Shown here: positions 55,149-64,000 of the stretch, one piece after another
Layout: the number at the start of each line of letters is the position of its first letter
Numbering within the stretch: position 1 is the first letter of the stretch
From: JAPPHA01 sp963664045
Lineage (GTDB): Bacteria; Pseudomonadota; Alphaproteobacteria; Rhodobacterales; Rhodobacteraceae
Length of the DNA: 64,000 nucleotides
Assembly (NCBI GenBank): GCA_963664045.2
Contig: CAXXGT010000017.1
Coordinates: forward strand, 186,001 to 250,000
Direction: 5' to 3'
Made by a program: the position numbers and the translations under genes
Notes under the pieces: generated by a model
The model's input: the letters and a program-made list of their open reading frames with translations, nothing else
The model's database searches: none
What the model was told of the DNA's origin: nothing

Positions 55149-55589
55149 GTGCCCAAGCGTCAAGGGAATAATCCGAAGCGCAGAATCATGCCGAAAGATG
55201 AAGTTGACCAGAGCGTCTTGGACCACCTCTTGGATAAAGTCCGGTATACCGGCAGCGCCCTTCACAAGCGAGCTGCCGCCGACTATGGGTTTCATCCTTC
55301 GACGAACCCACGCCCGAACAAGTCACTATGCGATGGCAGCGGTCGAACCGTCCGACTGGCCGAGGCGGAGGCTCTTTTTCACACTGGCATCGAACGAGGC
55401 ATGATCAGCAGTATGGGGGAACATGAGCTTCCGAAATATGTTTGGGCAGTGGACTGCGAAGGCCGCGTTTACGAATCCAAGCTAGAGAAGGGCAGTCGGA
55501 ACTATCATGGCTACGAGTTAAGTGGGGATGATGACAGCATGCGAAAATTAGTTGCAAAAGAGTGGCTTTCGAGATGCCAGACCAGCTGA
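55149..55589 (+). CDS. Hypothetical protein, first gene of a coupled pair
   Basis: GTG 55149 begins a 146-residue basic protein. Early residues are Lys/Arg-rich (PKRQGNNPKRRIMPKDEV), followed by a helical stretch (LDHLLDKVRYTGSALHKRAAADYGFHP) and an acidic C-terminus. The text PRPNKSLCDGSGRTVRLAEAEALFHTGI resembles short proteins found next to ImmA/IrrE-like genes in mobile islands, but I cannot name the family. Its end overlaps the next gene by 28 bases, so the two are made together. Confidence 0.65.
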   Translation: MPKRQGNNPKRRIMPKDEVDQSVLDHLLDKVRYTGSALHKRAAADYGFHPSTNPRPNKSLCDGSGRTVRLAEAEALFHTGIERGMISSMGEHELPKYVWAVDCEGRVYESKLEKGSRNYHGYELSGDDDSMRKLVAKEWLSRCQTS

Positions 55590-56932
55590 CGGTCTCGCTT
55601 TCTGTCGAGGAACTCGCTTCCGGTTCGCCGGAAGAAAAGGCGACGTACGGCCTTTTTTCGGTGACGGCAAACGACCGGCTTTTGACCGCTGGTCAGGATA
55701 CCGACAGCGGCGAACTCCGTCACGGTCCGTTCGTTGCGGCTTACCCGCTCGCTGAATGGTTAGTATGGAACTGGTGGCGGATTCGATGCGAGATGGGACG
55801 TCCCTCCGACCAAGATTCCAGACACCAATGGGACTTCGCCCATCGTATGTCGACTGTCGGTGAAGGCTACGTTTGGCCCAATATCACGATTTTCTCGGAC
55901 GGGATGCAATGCTTCCTTGAGTCCGAACCTTCTTGTAACTCTGGCGCTGTCCTTTTCCGTTACATTGGCGCCCCAAACCGTGAGGCGGTGCCGACGAAAG
56001 AGTTGGAAGCAGCGATCGACGGATTTGTTACGGATATTCTTGTTAGGCTAGGCGAACATGGTGTCCACGACACCAATCTTCTCCGTCTTTGGAAAGATCT
56101 GGACACTGAACGACTAGACCCCAAGATTACACTGTTCCGACGCCTGGAAGCGCAGTTGGGCTACGACCCGGACGAAGCTGACGAAAATGAGTTGTGCCGC
56201 CACCTCGCCGATGTGGAGGAACTCGGTGAAGGAGCGTTGGGAGAAATCGCCGGCGACGCTGCGCTTTGTGGTCGCCGACCGGGTCGAATGCTATCCGCCA
56301 GCGAGGTATCGGACATCGCACGGCATAGCGGATTCGATGCCAATATAAACGATACTGTCTCATTGACGAATGAGGTGGATTTCCCACAACCTGGAAGTGT
56401 TCAAGCTTGGCGTGTCGGAGTAAGCGCGGCACGTAGTTTGCGCGACCACCTGGATTTGGACGGGCAACCGATTTGCAATGTTATGCTCTCCGAATTCGCG
56501 GGAACAACGCACGATGCTATCTCAAAGACGTGCAAGCAGTCGGACGCCATGGCATTTGTGCTGGGTCGGCAAGACGGCCCCGCACGTGTTGTTCTCAGAT
56601 CGGATTGGGAAACAGGGCGCCGGTTTGAGTTGGCGCGTCTTCTCGGAGACCGCGTGGTGGGCCGCCGAATGAACTACACGGGAGAACGCCTGTTTCCCGC
56701 GACCCGCACTAACAGCTATAGGCAAAAGATGCAGCGAGCTTTCGCTGCGGAGTTTCTCGGCCCGTTTGCGGCGGTGGACGAGTTGCTGAACGGAGATTAC
56801 TCGGAAGAAGCGCAATACTCTGCCGCAGAACACTTCAACGTCTCATTGATGACGATTCAGGCACACTTGGTGAACTACGGTCGTCTCAATTGGGAGGACG
56901 CCCCATATATCGCTGGCCGCGGCGCCGAGTAA
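55562..56932 (+). CDS. Protein with degenerate ImmA/IrrE-like C-terminal domain
   Basis: The 456-residue protein overlaps the previous gene by 28 bases. The N-terminal half (WLVWNWWRIRCEMG, SDGMQCFLESEPSC) is unfamiliar. The C-terminal region reads GRRFELARLLGDRVVG where ImmA/IrrE peptidases have RRFxxAHELGH; it continues MQRAFAAEFLGPFAAVDELL and AAEHFNVSLMTIQAHLVNYGRL, the conserved family end. The HExxH zinc motif is therefore missing and the domain cannot act as a standard metallopeptidase. It may bind or sense like an antitoxin. Lower GC than neighbours suggests transfer. Confidence 0.7.
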   Translation: MAFEMPDQLTVSLSVEELASGSPEEKATYGLFSVTANDRLLTAGQDTDSGELRHGPFVAAYPLAEWLVWNWWRIRCEMGRPSDQDSRHQWDFAHRMSTVGEGYVWPNITIFSDGMQCFLESEPSCNSGAVLFRYIGAPNREAVPTKELEAAIDGFVTDILVRLGEHGVHDTNLLRLWKDLDTERLDPKITLFRRLEAQLGYDPDEADENELCRHLADVEELGEGALGEIAGDAALCGRRPGRMLSASEVSDIARHSGFDANINDTVSLTNEVDFPQPGSVQAWRVGVSAARSLRDHLDLDGQPICNVMLSEFAGTTHDAISKTCKQSDAMAFVLGRQDGPARVVLRSDWETGRRFELARLLGDRVVGRRMNYTGERLFPATRTNSYRQKMQRAFAAEFLGPFAAVDELLNGDYSEEAQYSAAEHFNVSLMTIQAHLVNYGRLNWEDAPYIAGRGAE

Positions 56933-57512
56933 CGCCACCTTCCCAACGACATCAACAAAAATCTCTGTTAGTGATGCGGCGGTAGCCGGCAAACAGAATT
57001 GACCTTCCTGTACCAGACCAACCGCTCGACCGTCACACTTCGGCCGGTGTGGTTGCTCTCCCCCGAGTCCAAATCGAAACTGCTAAACCAAAAGTTTGGC
57101 AATTGAGGGCACGGGAACCCGTTAGGCGAGGTCTGGGCAGGCAATTTTTCAGCATGACCGCGCGGCCTGAGTGGAACAATGCTCTTGGTAAACGCGGAAT
57201 TGTAATCGTGCGCTTATGCGAGCCATGGCGTTCTGGGTGATACCAACTTTGCCACTGCTGACTAACGCCGGAGTCCGCGTGACGAATGAGCTTGCTGGTG
57301 AGCCTATACCTGTCTGGCCAAAATCGCCAAGGTGGTCAAAACCACAGGTTTCTGATTTCACCTTAGGTCCGCGTCATTGGTCTGTCCTTGCGGGTGTTGC
57401 AGGTGGCAACCTTTCCCGTTGACAAGATCGGCAACATCGCGACATCACATGGCAAACGAAAACGGACCGGCTGGAAACGAGCGGTCCCGCAAATGACCTT
57501 GGAGGAATTGCA
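56933..57512. other. Intergenic stretch
   Basis: About 580 bases after the ImmA/IrrE-like gene. Open frames are short and none is recognisable. The promoter of the amidinohydrolase gene probably lies in 57400-57495, without a clear consensus. Confidence 0.45.
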
Positions 57513-58424
57513 TTGAGTGTGAGTCCGTTTCGATGCCGCAACGAGAATGGAAACACACCAGTCCTCAGCGACTGGGGCTGTGACTCCGAGTATGGCGTCC
57601 TGACCGACGTTCTTCTCGGGCCGGCCGATCATTTCCGGTGGTTGCCCACGAGTTCGATCTCGAGGACCACGCTCAAGCGGGGCGATCGTTTCGACAACCA
57701 GGTCGCGATGAAACAGCACCGTGAGATGGTTGACGCCTACCAAGACGCTGGCGTCAGGGTTCACTGGCTGGAGGCTGACGACGGACTTCCTTACCAGGTC
57801 TTCTCGCGGGACTCGTCTTTCATGACTCCATACGGTGCGGTCGTGACTCAAATGGCCCAATGGTGGCGTCGGGGGGAATATGCTCCCGTGATCCGTTTCT
57901 ACATGGAGCGGGAAATCCCGATCTACGACATGGTTACGGCCGGGTCATTCGAGGGCGGGGATTTCGACATCATTGAACCCGGGTGCGTACTGATCGGCTG
58001 GTGCGGCGAACGCACCCAGGAACAGTCGGCGCACCAGGTACAACGCTGGTTCGAGAAGGAAGGCTGGGAGGTTCGTATCGCGCCGATCGCTGAGCACTAT
58101 GTGCACATCGATCTCATGGTATGCATGCTGGCCGAGAAACTGTGCGCGGTCTGCCTCGACACGACCGATCCGGAAATCGTGGAATGGCTCAGATCACGGA
58201 AGATCGAGATCGTTCCGGTAAACTACCAGGATACGATGGCGCTCGCGTGCAATGTCATGTCCCTCGGAAATGATCGGGTGATCGCACCTGCCCACGCAAA
58301 GGATCTCGTGTCGCGGCTGAAGGCGCTCGGGTTTACTGTCTATGACCCCGATCTCGACTGTTTTACACGGGGTGGCGGGGGCGTTCATTGCATGGCGCAG
58401 TCGCTCCGCCGAGAAGCGGCCTGA
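57513..58424 (+). CDS. Dimethylargininase/arginine deiminase-family amidinohydrolase
   Basis: TTG 57513 is taken as start because GGAGG lies seven bases before it. The 303-residue protein has the guanidino-modifying family motifs: QVFSRDSSFMTPYGAVV, GSFEGGDFDII, HYVHIDLMVCML (catalytic His) and a C-terminal GGGGVHCMAQSLRRE with the nucleophilic Cys. Size and order fit dimethylarginine dimethylaminohydrolase rather than the longer arginine deiminase. It converts a methylated arginine or similar guanidine compound to citrulline-type product. There is no arginine catabolism operon around it. Confidence 0.85.
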   Translation: MSVSPFRCRNENGNTPVLSDWGCDSEYGVLTDVLLGPADHFRWLPTSSISRTTLKRGDRFDNQVAMKQHREMVDAYQDAGVRVHWLEADDGLPYQVFSRDSSFMTPYGAVVTQMAQWWRRGEYAPVIRFYMEREIPIYDMVTAGSFEGGDFDIIEPGCVLIGWCGERTQEQSAHQVQRWFEKEGWEVRIAPIAEHYVHIDLMVCMLAEKLCAVCLDTTDPEIVEWLRSRKIEIVPVNYQDTMALACNVMSLGNDRVIAPAHAKDLVSRLKALGFTVYDPDLDCFTRGGGGVHCMAQSLRREAA

Positions 58425-58429
58425 TCAGG

Positions 58430-58660
58430 GCAGCCCAGTCGAGCATCTCCAGCATCTCGTAGTCGTGACCGGGCCGAGTTCGAGAACGGCCGCGGGGCTC
58501 GATGATGCGGTCTCCGGCGATAGTGCCCTGGCGGTGGCCTGCTTTGAGAAAGGATCGACGATGCGCACCACGATAACGGCAATCGTGAGGTCGCGCATGC
58601 TGGAGGCCTTGCGGCGAGGATCCGGACCAAGCTGATCCTGCGGAGGGTGCCGAGCATGGC
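58430..58660 (-). pseudogene. IS1634-family transposase N-terminal remnant
   Basis: The minus strand reads MLGTLRRISLVRILAARP in one frame, then DLTIAVIVVRIVDPFSKQAT and ARALSPETASS in another and EMLEMLDW in a third, together matching the N-terminal part of IS1634-type transposases (about 550 residues). Several frameshifts and the missing catalytic region make it dead. It ends right at the stop of the amidinohydrolase gene. Confidence 0.65.
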
Positions 58661-58934
58661 AGCGAACGTGGCCGCGCGGCCATGAACGGTGGATTGTGAA
58701 CCGAATTTGCAGGTCGACCACGGAGACGCCGCCGTGGACCAGGGCGTGCATTCCGTGGGTGACGTGCAGCGGCAGGCAGGCGAGGTTGGCGAGGTTTTTC
58801 TTGAAGCGTCCGTTCTCTCTCCGGGCCTATCGGAAGAGGATCGTTGGTCTGTTGTTTCTGTCCGTGATGGATTGACGGTGACTGGCGGGCTAGTGTCGAT
58901 GGTGGTACGTGAGCCGCGCTTTCGTGTTGATAAC

Positions 58935-60437
58935 TTCCCGTTTGAAGCGAGGCGCGACGATTTCCAGATTTATCATTGTTGTTGGGACCGCGAATGCCGC
59001 GCTGTGCGCGGCAATCTCGGCGCTGGAGCGAGGAGCGCGGGACCTGATGCTCGAAAAGGGCTGACCGGACCTTGCCGGGGGAAACACCAAGTACACGGCC
59101 GGCGCGATGCGGTTTGCCCACGACGGCATGGCGGACATCATGCCCCTGCTGCGCGATCTGGACGAACCGCGACTGAAAAGGATCGACTTCGGCAATTTTC
59201 CGGCGGATGAGTTTGCGAACGACCTTTTGCGCTTCAACGAGGGGAAGCCTCTGTCGCCGGAACAGGAAACGCTGGTTGGGGAGTCGCTTGGCGCGATGAA
59301 GTGGCTGGCCTCCCACGATGTCAGGTTCGAGCCGATCTACAGCCGCCAGAGTTTCGAAAGGGACGGACGCCATGTCTTTTGGGCCGGCCTCTCGCTGGCA
59401 GCCCGCAATGAAGGTGCCGGGTTGTTCGACATTGAGCTTGAAACGGTTCTGCGGCTGGGAGGCAGCATCCGGTACGACAGCGCCATCACCGGCCTGCTTC
59501 GGGAAGACGACCGGGTAGCGGGTGTCTGTGTCGGCGGGGAGAAGCTTCTTTCGGATGCGGTGATCCTCGCCTGTGGGGGCTTCGAGGCCTGTTTCGAATG
59601 GAGGGTCAAATACCTGGGTGAGGAGTGGGCCGGGGCAGGATACGGGGAACTCCGCACAACACCGGAGATGGCCCCAGGATGGCTTTCGACGCGGGGGCTG
59701 CACGGCACGGGAATTTCAGCGGGTGTCACGCCACGGCCTTGGACCTGTACATGGCGGACTTCGGCGGGTTGCATTTGCCGGCGATCGAGCGGAAGAACTA
59801 CCGAAAGATCTCGTATTTCCTCGGCGCCATGATCAATGCAGAAGGGAAACGGTTCGTCGACGAAGGTTCCGATTTCAGGAACTATACCCATGCCCAGTTC
59901 GGGCGGACCATACTCGGGCAACCCGGGCAGTTCGCCTGGCAGATCTTTGACAGCAAGGTGTTCGACCTGCTCCATGACGAGTACCGGTTTCACGACGCGC
60001 ATTTTATCGAAGCGGACACCCTGGACGGACTGATCGAGAAGCTGGACGGAGTCGACCGTGAAACGGCGCGCTTGACGCTTGCCGAGTTCAATGCCGCCGT
60101 CAGTGATGACCGCGAGCTCGATCCCTCACGCCTTGACGGCAGATGCACGACCGGCCTCGATTTTCCGAAATCGAACTGGGCCCGGATGACCGACCTGGGA
60201 CCCTTCCGGGCCTGTCCGGTCACCAGTGGAATCACGTTTACCTATGGCGGGCTGCAAACAGGTGACCGGGGGGAGGTGTCACGGGACGACGGCAGCGCGA
60301 TTGACGGACTGTTTGCCTGCGGCGAACTGGTCGGGGGCGTGTTTCACGCCGGTTATCCCGGCGGCCCGGGACTGACATCGGGCGCCGTGTTCGGCCGGCG
60401 GGCAGGGTACGGGGCCGGCGCTCCTGCTTGCCATTGA
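58935..60437 (+). pseudogene. TcuA-like FAD-dependent dehydrogenase, broken
   Basis: The sequence encodes VVGTANAALCAAISALERGA and LMLEKG, then an in-frame TGA at 59062, then GGNTKYTAGAMRFAHDG and a flavoprotein body (VILACGGFEAC). Near 59635 the homology shifts frame and continues RGTPHNTGDGPRMAFDAGAA, and ends with IDGLFACGELVGGVFHAGYPGG. This is the tricarballylate dehydrogenase/fumarate-reductase flavoprotein family (about 460 residues). At least one stop and one frameshift inactivate it. Confidence 0.78.
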
Positions 60438-60543
60438 AGGGCGGGCGTTCCGGCCGGTTTCGAACGGTACTCCCGGTTCCCTCACTTTCAGTCCCGGCGA
60501 ATCCCGGATAATCGGTGAACCGGGCCTTGCAACGGGCAGGACA

Positions 60544-61278
60544 TCAATTCGATGCGAGAGACTCCTCGCGGTGGGCCTCGGCCAGTTCGGCCATGCTGTT
60601 GAAACGGAAATCAAATCCGGGGTCTTCCGCTGGCGGCATGGTCGCGCCGAACCCCGGCTTCTCGTGTCGGCGGTAGATCCAGCAGTTGGCGAGGCCAAGC
60701 GATCTTGCCGGAACATGGTCGTGGAACCGGCTCTCCGCGACGTGGAGAATATCCGACCTGGCGTAACCGGCGCGCTCGAGGGCCGAGAGCATGTAGTCGA
60801 AGTTTCTCCGGTCCGGTTTGTACGACCCAATGTCCTCTGCGGTGAAGACCAGGTCAAACTCGACACCAAGTCTTGCCTTGCTGAATTCGAAACTGGCGTT
60901 GTCGGTATTGGACAGGACAGCCAGCCGGAAATGTTTCTTCAGGTAAGCCAGCGCGCCAGGGCTGTCATGAAAGGCGGGCCAGTTTCCGACGGCCTTGCCA
61001 TAGGCCCTGCATTCTTCCCATGTCGTGCTGATCCCCCATTCCTCTCCGAGGCGGCGGTACACGACCGCGAGAAGATCACTGTACAACCTGGCCGGCGTCC
61101 ACCTTTGTGCGCGTGATTCATGGTAGGCATGTGATTCCAGGATCTCGTCCGTCGACAGGGATCGGCCGACCCTGCTCGTGAGCGGCCCCAGGGCCTTGAT
61201 CATTCCGGATTCCCAGTCGATCAGCGTACCATAGACATCGAAAGTCAGGATCCGGAAGTCATTGATCCTTGATCTCAT
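60544..61278 (-). CDS. Type II haloacid dehalogenase-like HAD hydrolase
   Basis: From ATG 61278 the product is 244 residues. It starts RILTFDVYGTLIDWESGM, with the nucleophile Asp in DVYGTL typical of type II haloacid dehalogenases. Then come LAVLSNTDNASF (motif II Ser/Asn), GSYKPDRRNFDYML (motif III Lys) and HVAESRFHDHVPARSLGLANCWIYR (motif IV region). These enzymes dehalogenate 2-haloacids or act as phosphatases; the substrate here is unknown. A start 15 codons upstream is possible. Confidence 0.85.
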   Translation of the reverse strand: MRSRINDFRILTFDVYGTLIDWESGMIKALGPLTSRVGRSLSTDEILESHAYHESRAQRWTPARLYSDLLAVVYRRLGEEWGISTTWEECRAYGKAVGNWPAFHDSPGALAYLKKHFRLAVLSNTDNASFEFSKARLGVEFDLVFTAEDIGSYKPDRRNFDYMLSALERAGYARSDILHVAESRFHDHVPARSLGLANCWIYRRHEKPGFGATMPPAEDPGFDFRFNSMAELAEAHREESLASN

Positions 61279-61615
61279 GCGAATCCCCGTTGAATCTGCT
61301 ACGACAAGCCGAATGACCACCACCTATTCGCTTCGTGCAGCTTGATCAATTCGTGTTGGCGAGGCGCGAGAGAATCCGGCCCGGCGGCACGCGGCCGAAT
61401 CCCGGGAGGTTTCCAATCCCGCATCAGGGGATGTATTCAGGTTGCGTCATCTCCATTCCGGGGCAGGTGGAGAGTTTGTTGATGCGGCTTGTCGCCGGAC
61501 GATGTTTTCTTGGTTGCGGGTTGATTGGCGAGACATGTTGGTGACCTTCACGGATTGCAAATCCCGGTTGCGACCATCGGCCGCGAACGAATGTTCCAAC
61601 GACGGGTTCGGAGGC

Positions 61616-63031
61616 ATGGTTTCGCGGACCGCCGCAACCCTCCTGGGTGCAGCAGGCGCCCTGATTTCGAGTCCTGCGGCCGCTCACGTGTCTGAACAGG
61701 CGCTCGTTCTCCTTTTGCCGACCGACGTCTATATCGCGGCGGGGATTGCCGTGGTCGTACTGACCATCCTGGTTCTTGCGTACCTTCCTTCGCGGATTTC
61801 GGCAGGACTTTTTTGGACCGTCCGGCTTTGGGGAGTGCCTGACATCAGGATTGTCTCCGGCGGCACCAGCCTGTTTTTTCTCGCAGTCCTGACCGGCCTG
61901 CTTTTTTCCGGTTTCATGGGTTCGCGAGACCCGCTCGAAAACCCGCTTCCGTTGTTCATCTGGACAGTCTGGTGGATGGCTTTCATCGCCTGCCAGGGAA
62001 CGTTCGGGAACCTCTGGTACTGGGTCAATCCATGGACGGGGCTGCATTGCCTGCTGTCCCCCGTGCTCGACAGGTTCTCGCGGCCGGCACTTCCCGAGCG
62101 TCTCGGCGCGTGGCCGGGCGTGGCGCTGTTCTTTGTCTTCGGTGCGTTCTTTCTGGCTTATCCTGCACCGGACGATCCGGAACGCCTTGCCTGGGTCGTC
62201 CTGGCGTATGTCATGTTCACTTTCGTCGGCATGTGCGTGTTCGGGGCGGATGCATGGCTGGAACGGTGCGAGTGCTTCACCATGCTGCTTCGCGCATACG
62301 CGCGCCTTGCACCGATTTCACCCGGAATCAGCGAAAGCAGGATCGGATTCCCCGGCTGGTCGATTGTGTCTTCGCCGGCCCTGTCTTCGAGCCAGGCGGT
62401 GTTTGTCCTGGTCATTCTCGGTATCGGCAGTTTCGACGGGCTCAACGAGACCTTCTGGTGGCTCGCGAAACTCGGCGTGAACCCGCTGGAATTCCCCGGC
62501 CGCTCGGCGATTGTCGGTGAAACCATAATCGGCCTCGTGGGCGCAAACGTTCTCCTGGTCTGCCTGTTCGCGGGCTGTGTCCAGGCCGGCCTGTTCCTTC
62601 TGAGACGCGTGGGATTCGACAGTACCGTCGGATTTTGCGAGGCATTCGGGCGCCTGGCGCTGTCGATCATCCCGATTGCGTTCGGGTACCATATCGCCCA
62701 TTTCCTCACGGCGTTTCTCGTCAACGGCCAGTATGCCTTGGTCGCGTTCTCCGATCCTTTCTCGATCGGTGCGAATTACCTGGGATTCGCGGACACTCAC
62801 GTCACGACCGGTTTCTTCAATTCACTCGATTCCGTACGCGTCATCTGGCTGACGCAGGCCGGCGCCGTCATCGTCGGCCACGTTGTTGCCATCCTGCTGG
62901 CGCATGCGATCGCCGTCGACATGTTCGGATCGCGGCTGGCGGCCGTGACCAGTCAGGTTCCGATGGCCACCTTCATGATCTTCTACACGCTTCTCGGGCT
63001 TTGGCTGCTGGCATCCCCGCGCGGCGCCTGA
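61616..63031 (+). CDS. Multi-pass integral membrane protein (FedB/fenitrothion-hydrolase-annotated type)
   Basis: ATG 61616 gives 471 residues with an apparent signal peptide (VSRTAATLLGAAGALISSPAAAH). About ten membrane helices follow. Conserved-looking features are FIWTVWWMAFIACQGTFGNLWYWVNPW, FGADAWLERCECFTMLL, AFGYHIAHFLTAFLVNGQY. Similar proteins are sometimes annotated as fenitrothion hydrolase, but there is no hydrolase motif I can identify and the function is open. In-frame starts upstream (61442, 61535) are possible; GGAGG lies too near to 61616 to decide. Confidence 0.6.
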   Translation: MVSRTAATLLGAAGALISSPAAAHVSEQALVLLLPTDVYIAAGIAVVVLTILVLAYLPSRISAGLFWTVRLWGVPDIRIVSGGTSLFFLAVLTGLLFSGFMGSRDPLENPLPLFIWTVWWMAFIACQGTFGNLWYWVNPWTGLHCLLSPVLDRFSRPALPERLGAWPGVALFFVFGAFFLAYPAPDDPERLAWVVLAYVMFTFVGMCVFGADAWLERCECFTMLLRAYARLAPISPGISESRIGFPGWSIVSSPALSSSQAVFVLVILGIGSFDGLNETFWWLAKLGVNPLEFPGRSAIVGETIIGLVGANVLLVCLFAGCVQAGLFLLRRVGFDSTVGFCEAFGRLALSIIPIAFGYHIAHFLTAFLVNGQYALVAFSDPFSIGANYLGFADTHVTTGFFNSLDSVRVIWLTQAGAVIVGHVVAILLAHAIAVDMFGSRLAAVTSQVPMATFMIFYTLLGLWLLASPRGA

Positions 63032-63061
63032 TCTGGCACTGCGTTATCCGGATCCCGAACG

Positions 63062-63517
63062 CTACTCGACAGGAATACAGACTTCGGTAACGAGGTCTTC
63101 CGGGGCGACTTCGAGCGGCGAATTCAAGTAGATTTCCATGCAGGGCCGGTTGGCCATCCTCTCCCCGCTGGCCGGAAGCCATTCCGAAAACATCCTCATG
63201 TACACGTCCCTGAGACCGGAGTAAGGGCCGCGGTAAGTGTAAACGGCGAACCGTCCACCTTCGATCTGCTCGTAGACGATGCCATCGGGCGGCTGGATGT
63301 CCGTATCAAGCGCGATGCAGGCGTCGGAACGCAGGTTTCCCGGTGCGACAAAGTCGGGATTGTCCCAGGAAAGCATGAACACGCGGGTGAACGGGCTACC
63401 GGTTGATCCCGCCCATTGCGCCAGGCGTTCGAAGCACGGACCGATCTGGTCATACGGACCGACATGGCGGATCCTTGCGGCCTTCGTGCTGTCAATGGTC
63501 CTGATCGATACGTCCAT
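63062..63517 (-). CDS. GyrI-like small-molecule-binding domain protein
   Basis: The 151-residue protein begins MDVSIRTIDSTKAARIRHVGPYDQIGPCFERL, then DACIALDTDIQPPDGIVYEQIEGGRFAVYTYRGPYSGLRDVY in family order, and ends PCMEIYLNSPLEVAPEDLVTEVCIPVE (pieces quoted for position only), the pattern of stand-alone GyrI/SbmC domains. These bind small molecules or DNA gyrase and are usually the effector half of AraC- or MerR-type regulators; here no DNA-binding domain is attached. AAAGGA precedes the start. Confidence 0.82.
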   Translation of the reverse strand: MDVSIRTIDSTKAARIRHVGPYDQIGPCFERLAQWAGSTGSPFTRVFMLSWDNPDFVAPGNLRSDACIALDTDIQPPDGIVYEQIEGGRFAVYTYRGPYSGLRDVYMRMFSEWLPASGERMANRPCMEIYLNSPLEVAPEDLVTEVCIPVE

Positions 63518-63982
63518 CTCGACATGTCCTTTTCGGTTGTCTCGTCCTGTTGCTGGCCGTTACGCGAAAAACCGCATCCGGTGAAGCCCGGAATTTCCGG
63601 GATCGGGTCCCGGAACCACGGTTTGGCGCCGGGCGCGAGGCGCCTGGAGGACACGGTGCCTCTGCGGCGCGCATCACCACTGCGCCCATGCCGTCCGGAA
63701 AGGGTCGATGGCCGTCCACGATGAACTCCGGTCGGCCAATCTGAACTGCCTGGAGCTGCGGATTCCGTTCGCCCAGGTCGCGCGGCGGCCGGTTCCCGCC
63801 CGCCCGGTTCCCGGCCTGGGGAACAAATCGGCCGGGCGAAGCCGTCGGGCCCGGGCCCGCCTGTGCAGGGCGTTAAAAAAACTGGACAATCCGGCCGGTT
63901 GCTCACAGTATCGCAAAGATGAATTCTCGGTGCGCCGGTGGGCCGGTGTCCACGCTTCGAACCGACAGAAAGGAGAACTCCA
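63518..63982. other. Intergenic stretch at right end
   Basis: About 465 bases, with the palindrome CCCGGAA-T-TTCCGGG at 63587-63601 and further G/C inverted blocks. No gene recognised. It should hold the promoter of the gene starting at 63983. Confidence 0.45.
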
Positions 63983-64000
63983 ATGCTCGACAAGAGACCG
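63983..64000 (+). CDS. Start of a further gene, cut by window edge
   Basis: AAAGGAGA seven bases before ATG 63983 is a strong ribosome site, and six codons (MLDKRP) are visible before the end. Nothing can be said about function. Confidence 0.5.

Noticed and set aside
58363..59703. 446-codon minus-strand frame
   Set aside because: It spans the IS1634 remnant and is antisense to the TcuA-like pseudogene; no part beyond the transposase fragment resembles a protein.
1..64000. CRISPR arrays, tRNA and rRNA genes
   Set aside because: I looked for regularly spaced repeats and for T-loop-type GGTTCGAATCC segments with matching acceptor stems and saw none. A covariance search would be needed to exclude a tRNA fully.

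Overview
The window reads as a GC-rich proteobacterial chromosome segment: about 60% GC by eye, with visibly lower GC in the defence-like patches at 1-5.8 kb and 52-57 kb. An alpha- or gammaproteobacterium fits the gene families (GntR/FCD regulators, TauABC- and PotABCD-type ABC operons, DUF1302/DUF1329 porin cluster, L-rhamnonate dehydratase), but no rRNA or housekeeping marker fixes the lineage. More than ten broken genes, one complete insertion sequence (IS), a small non-autonomous relative of it, remnants of two other transposase families and an ORF-less group II intron-like RNA suggest a genome in active decay and rearrangement, as seen in host-associated or niche-restricted bacteria (inference).

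Layout. (1) 2-5760: a tightly coupled plus-strand operon, cut by the window edge, encoding a DrmB-like DUF1998 protein, a superfamily 1 helicase-like ATPase, an unrecognised 526-residue protein and a NERD nuclease-helicase. This is the best candidate for an undescribed anti-phage system. (2) 5.8-8.1 kb: debris with a frameshifted Uma2 gene. (3) 8.1-9.7 kb: glpD. (4) 9.75-15.3 kb, minus strand: a polyamine/opine-type ABC transporter operon that ends in an amidohydrolase stump and an M20 peptidase. (5) 15.9-20.8 kb: a TauABC/NMT1-type transporter operon under a divergent GntR regulator, facing a fumarylacetoacetase-family hydrolase, then a sterol-desaturase-family hydroxylase and a PanB-like protein. 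(6) 23.7-39.8 kb: a lipid/steroid-like cluster with an FAD oxidoreductase, a Rieske oxygenase, a P450 stump, an RND exporter with a broken inverted partial copy, then DUF1302 porin, DUF1329 protein, YCF48-like protein and a second RND exporter. (7) 39.9-47.3 kb: NYN-domain stump, CPBP protease, and a sugar-acid operon (rhmD-like, dapA-like, gntR, pdxA-like) whose gntR is split by a precisely defined ISKra4-family insertion. (8) 47.4-48.2 kb: group II intron-like RNA without a reverse transcriptase, followed by a TctA stump. (9) 49.1-52 kb: maleylacetate reductase and an AbiE-type toxin-antitoxin pair. (10) 52.2-57 kb: a large 2OG-Fe(II) oxygenase, a 143-bp ISKra4-like MITE and a two-gene unit with a degenerate ImmA/IrrE-like domain. 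(11) 57.5-64 kb: a dimethylargininase-like enzyme, IS1634-type and TcuA-like pseudogenes, a HAD dehalogenase, a multi-pass membrane protein, a GyrI-like protein and the first codons of a further gene.

Functionally, the intact genes centre on uptake and breakdown of organic nutrients (polyamines or opines, sulfonate/pyrimidine-like compounds, sugar acids, aromatic or steroid-like lipids), mixed with defence and toxin-antitoxin modules. Family names are from reading motifs; no database search was run.
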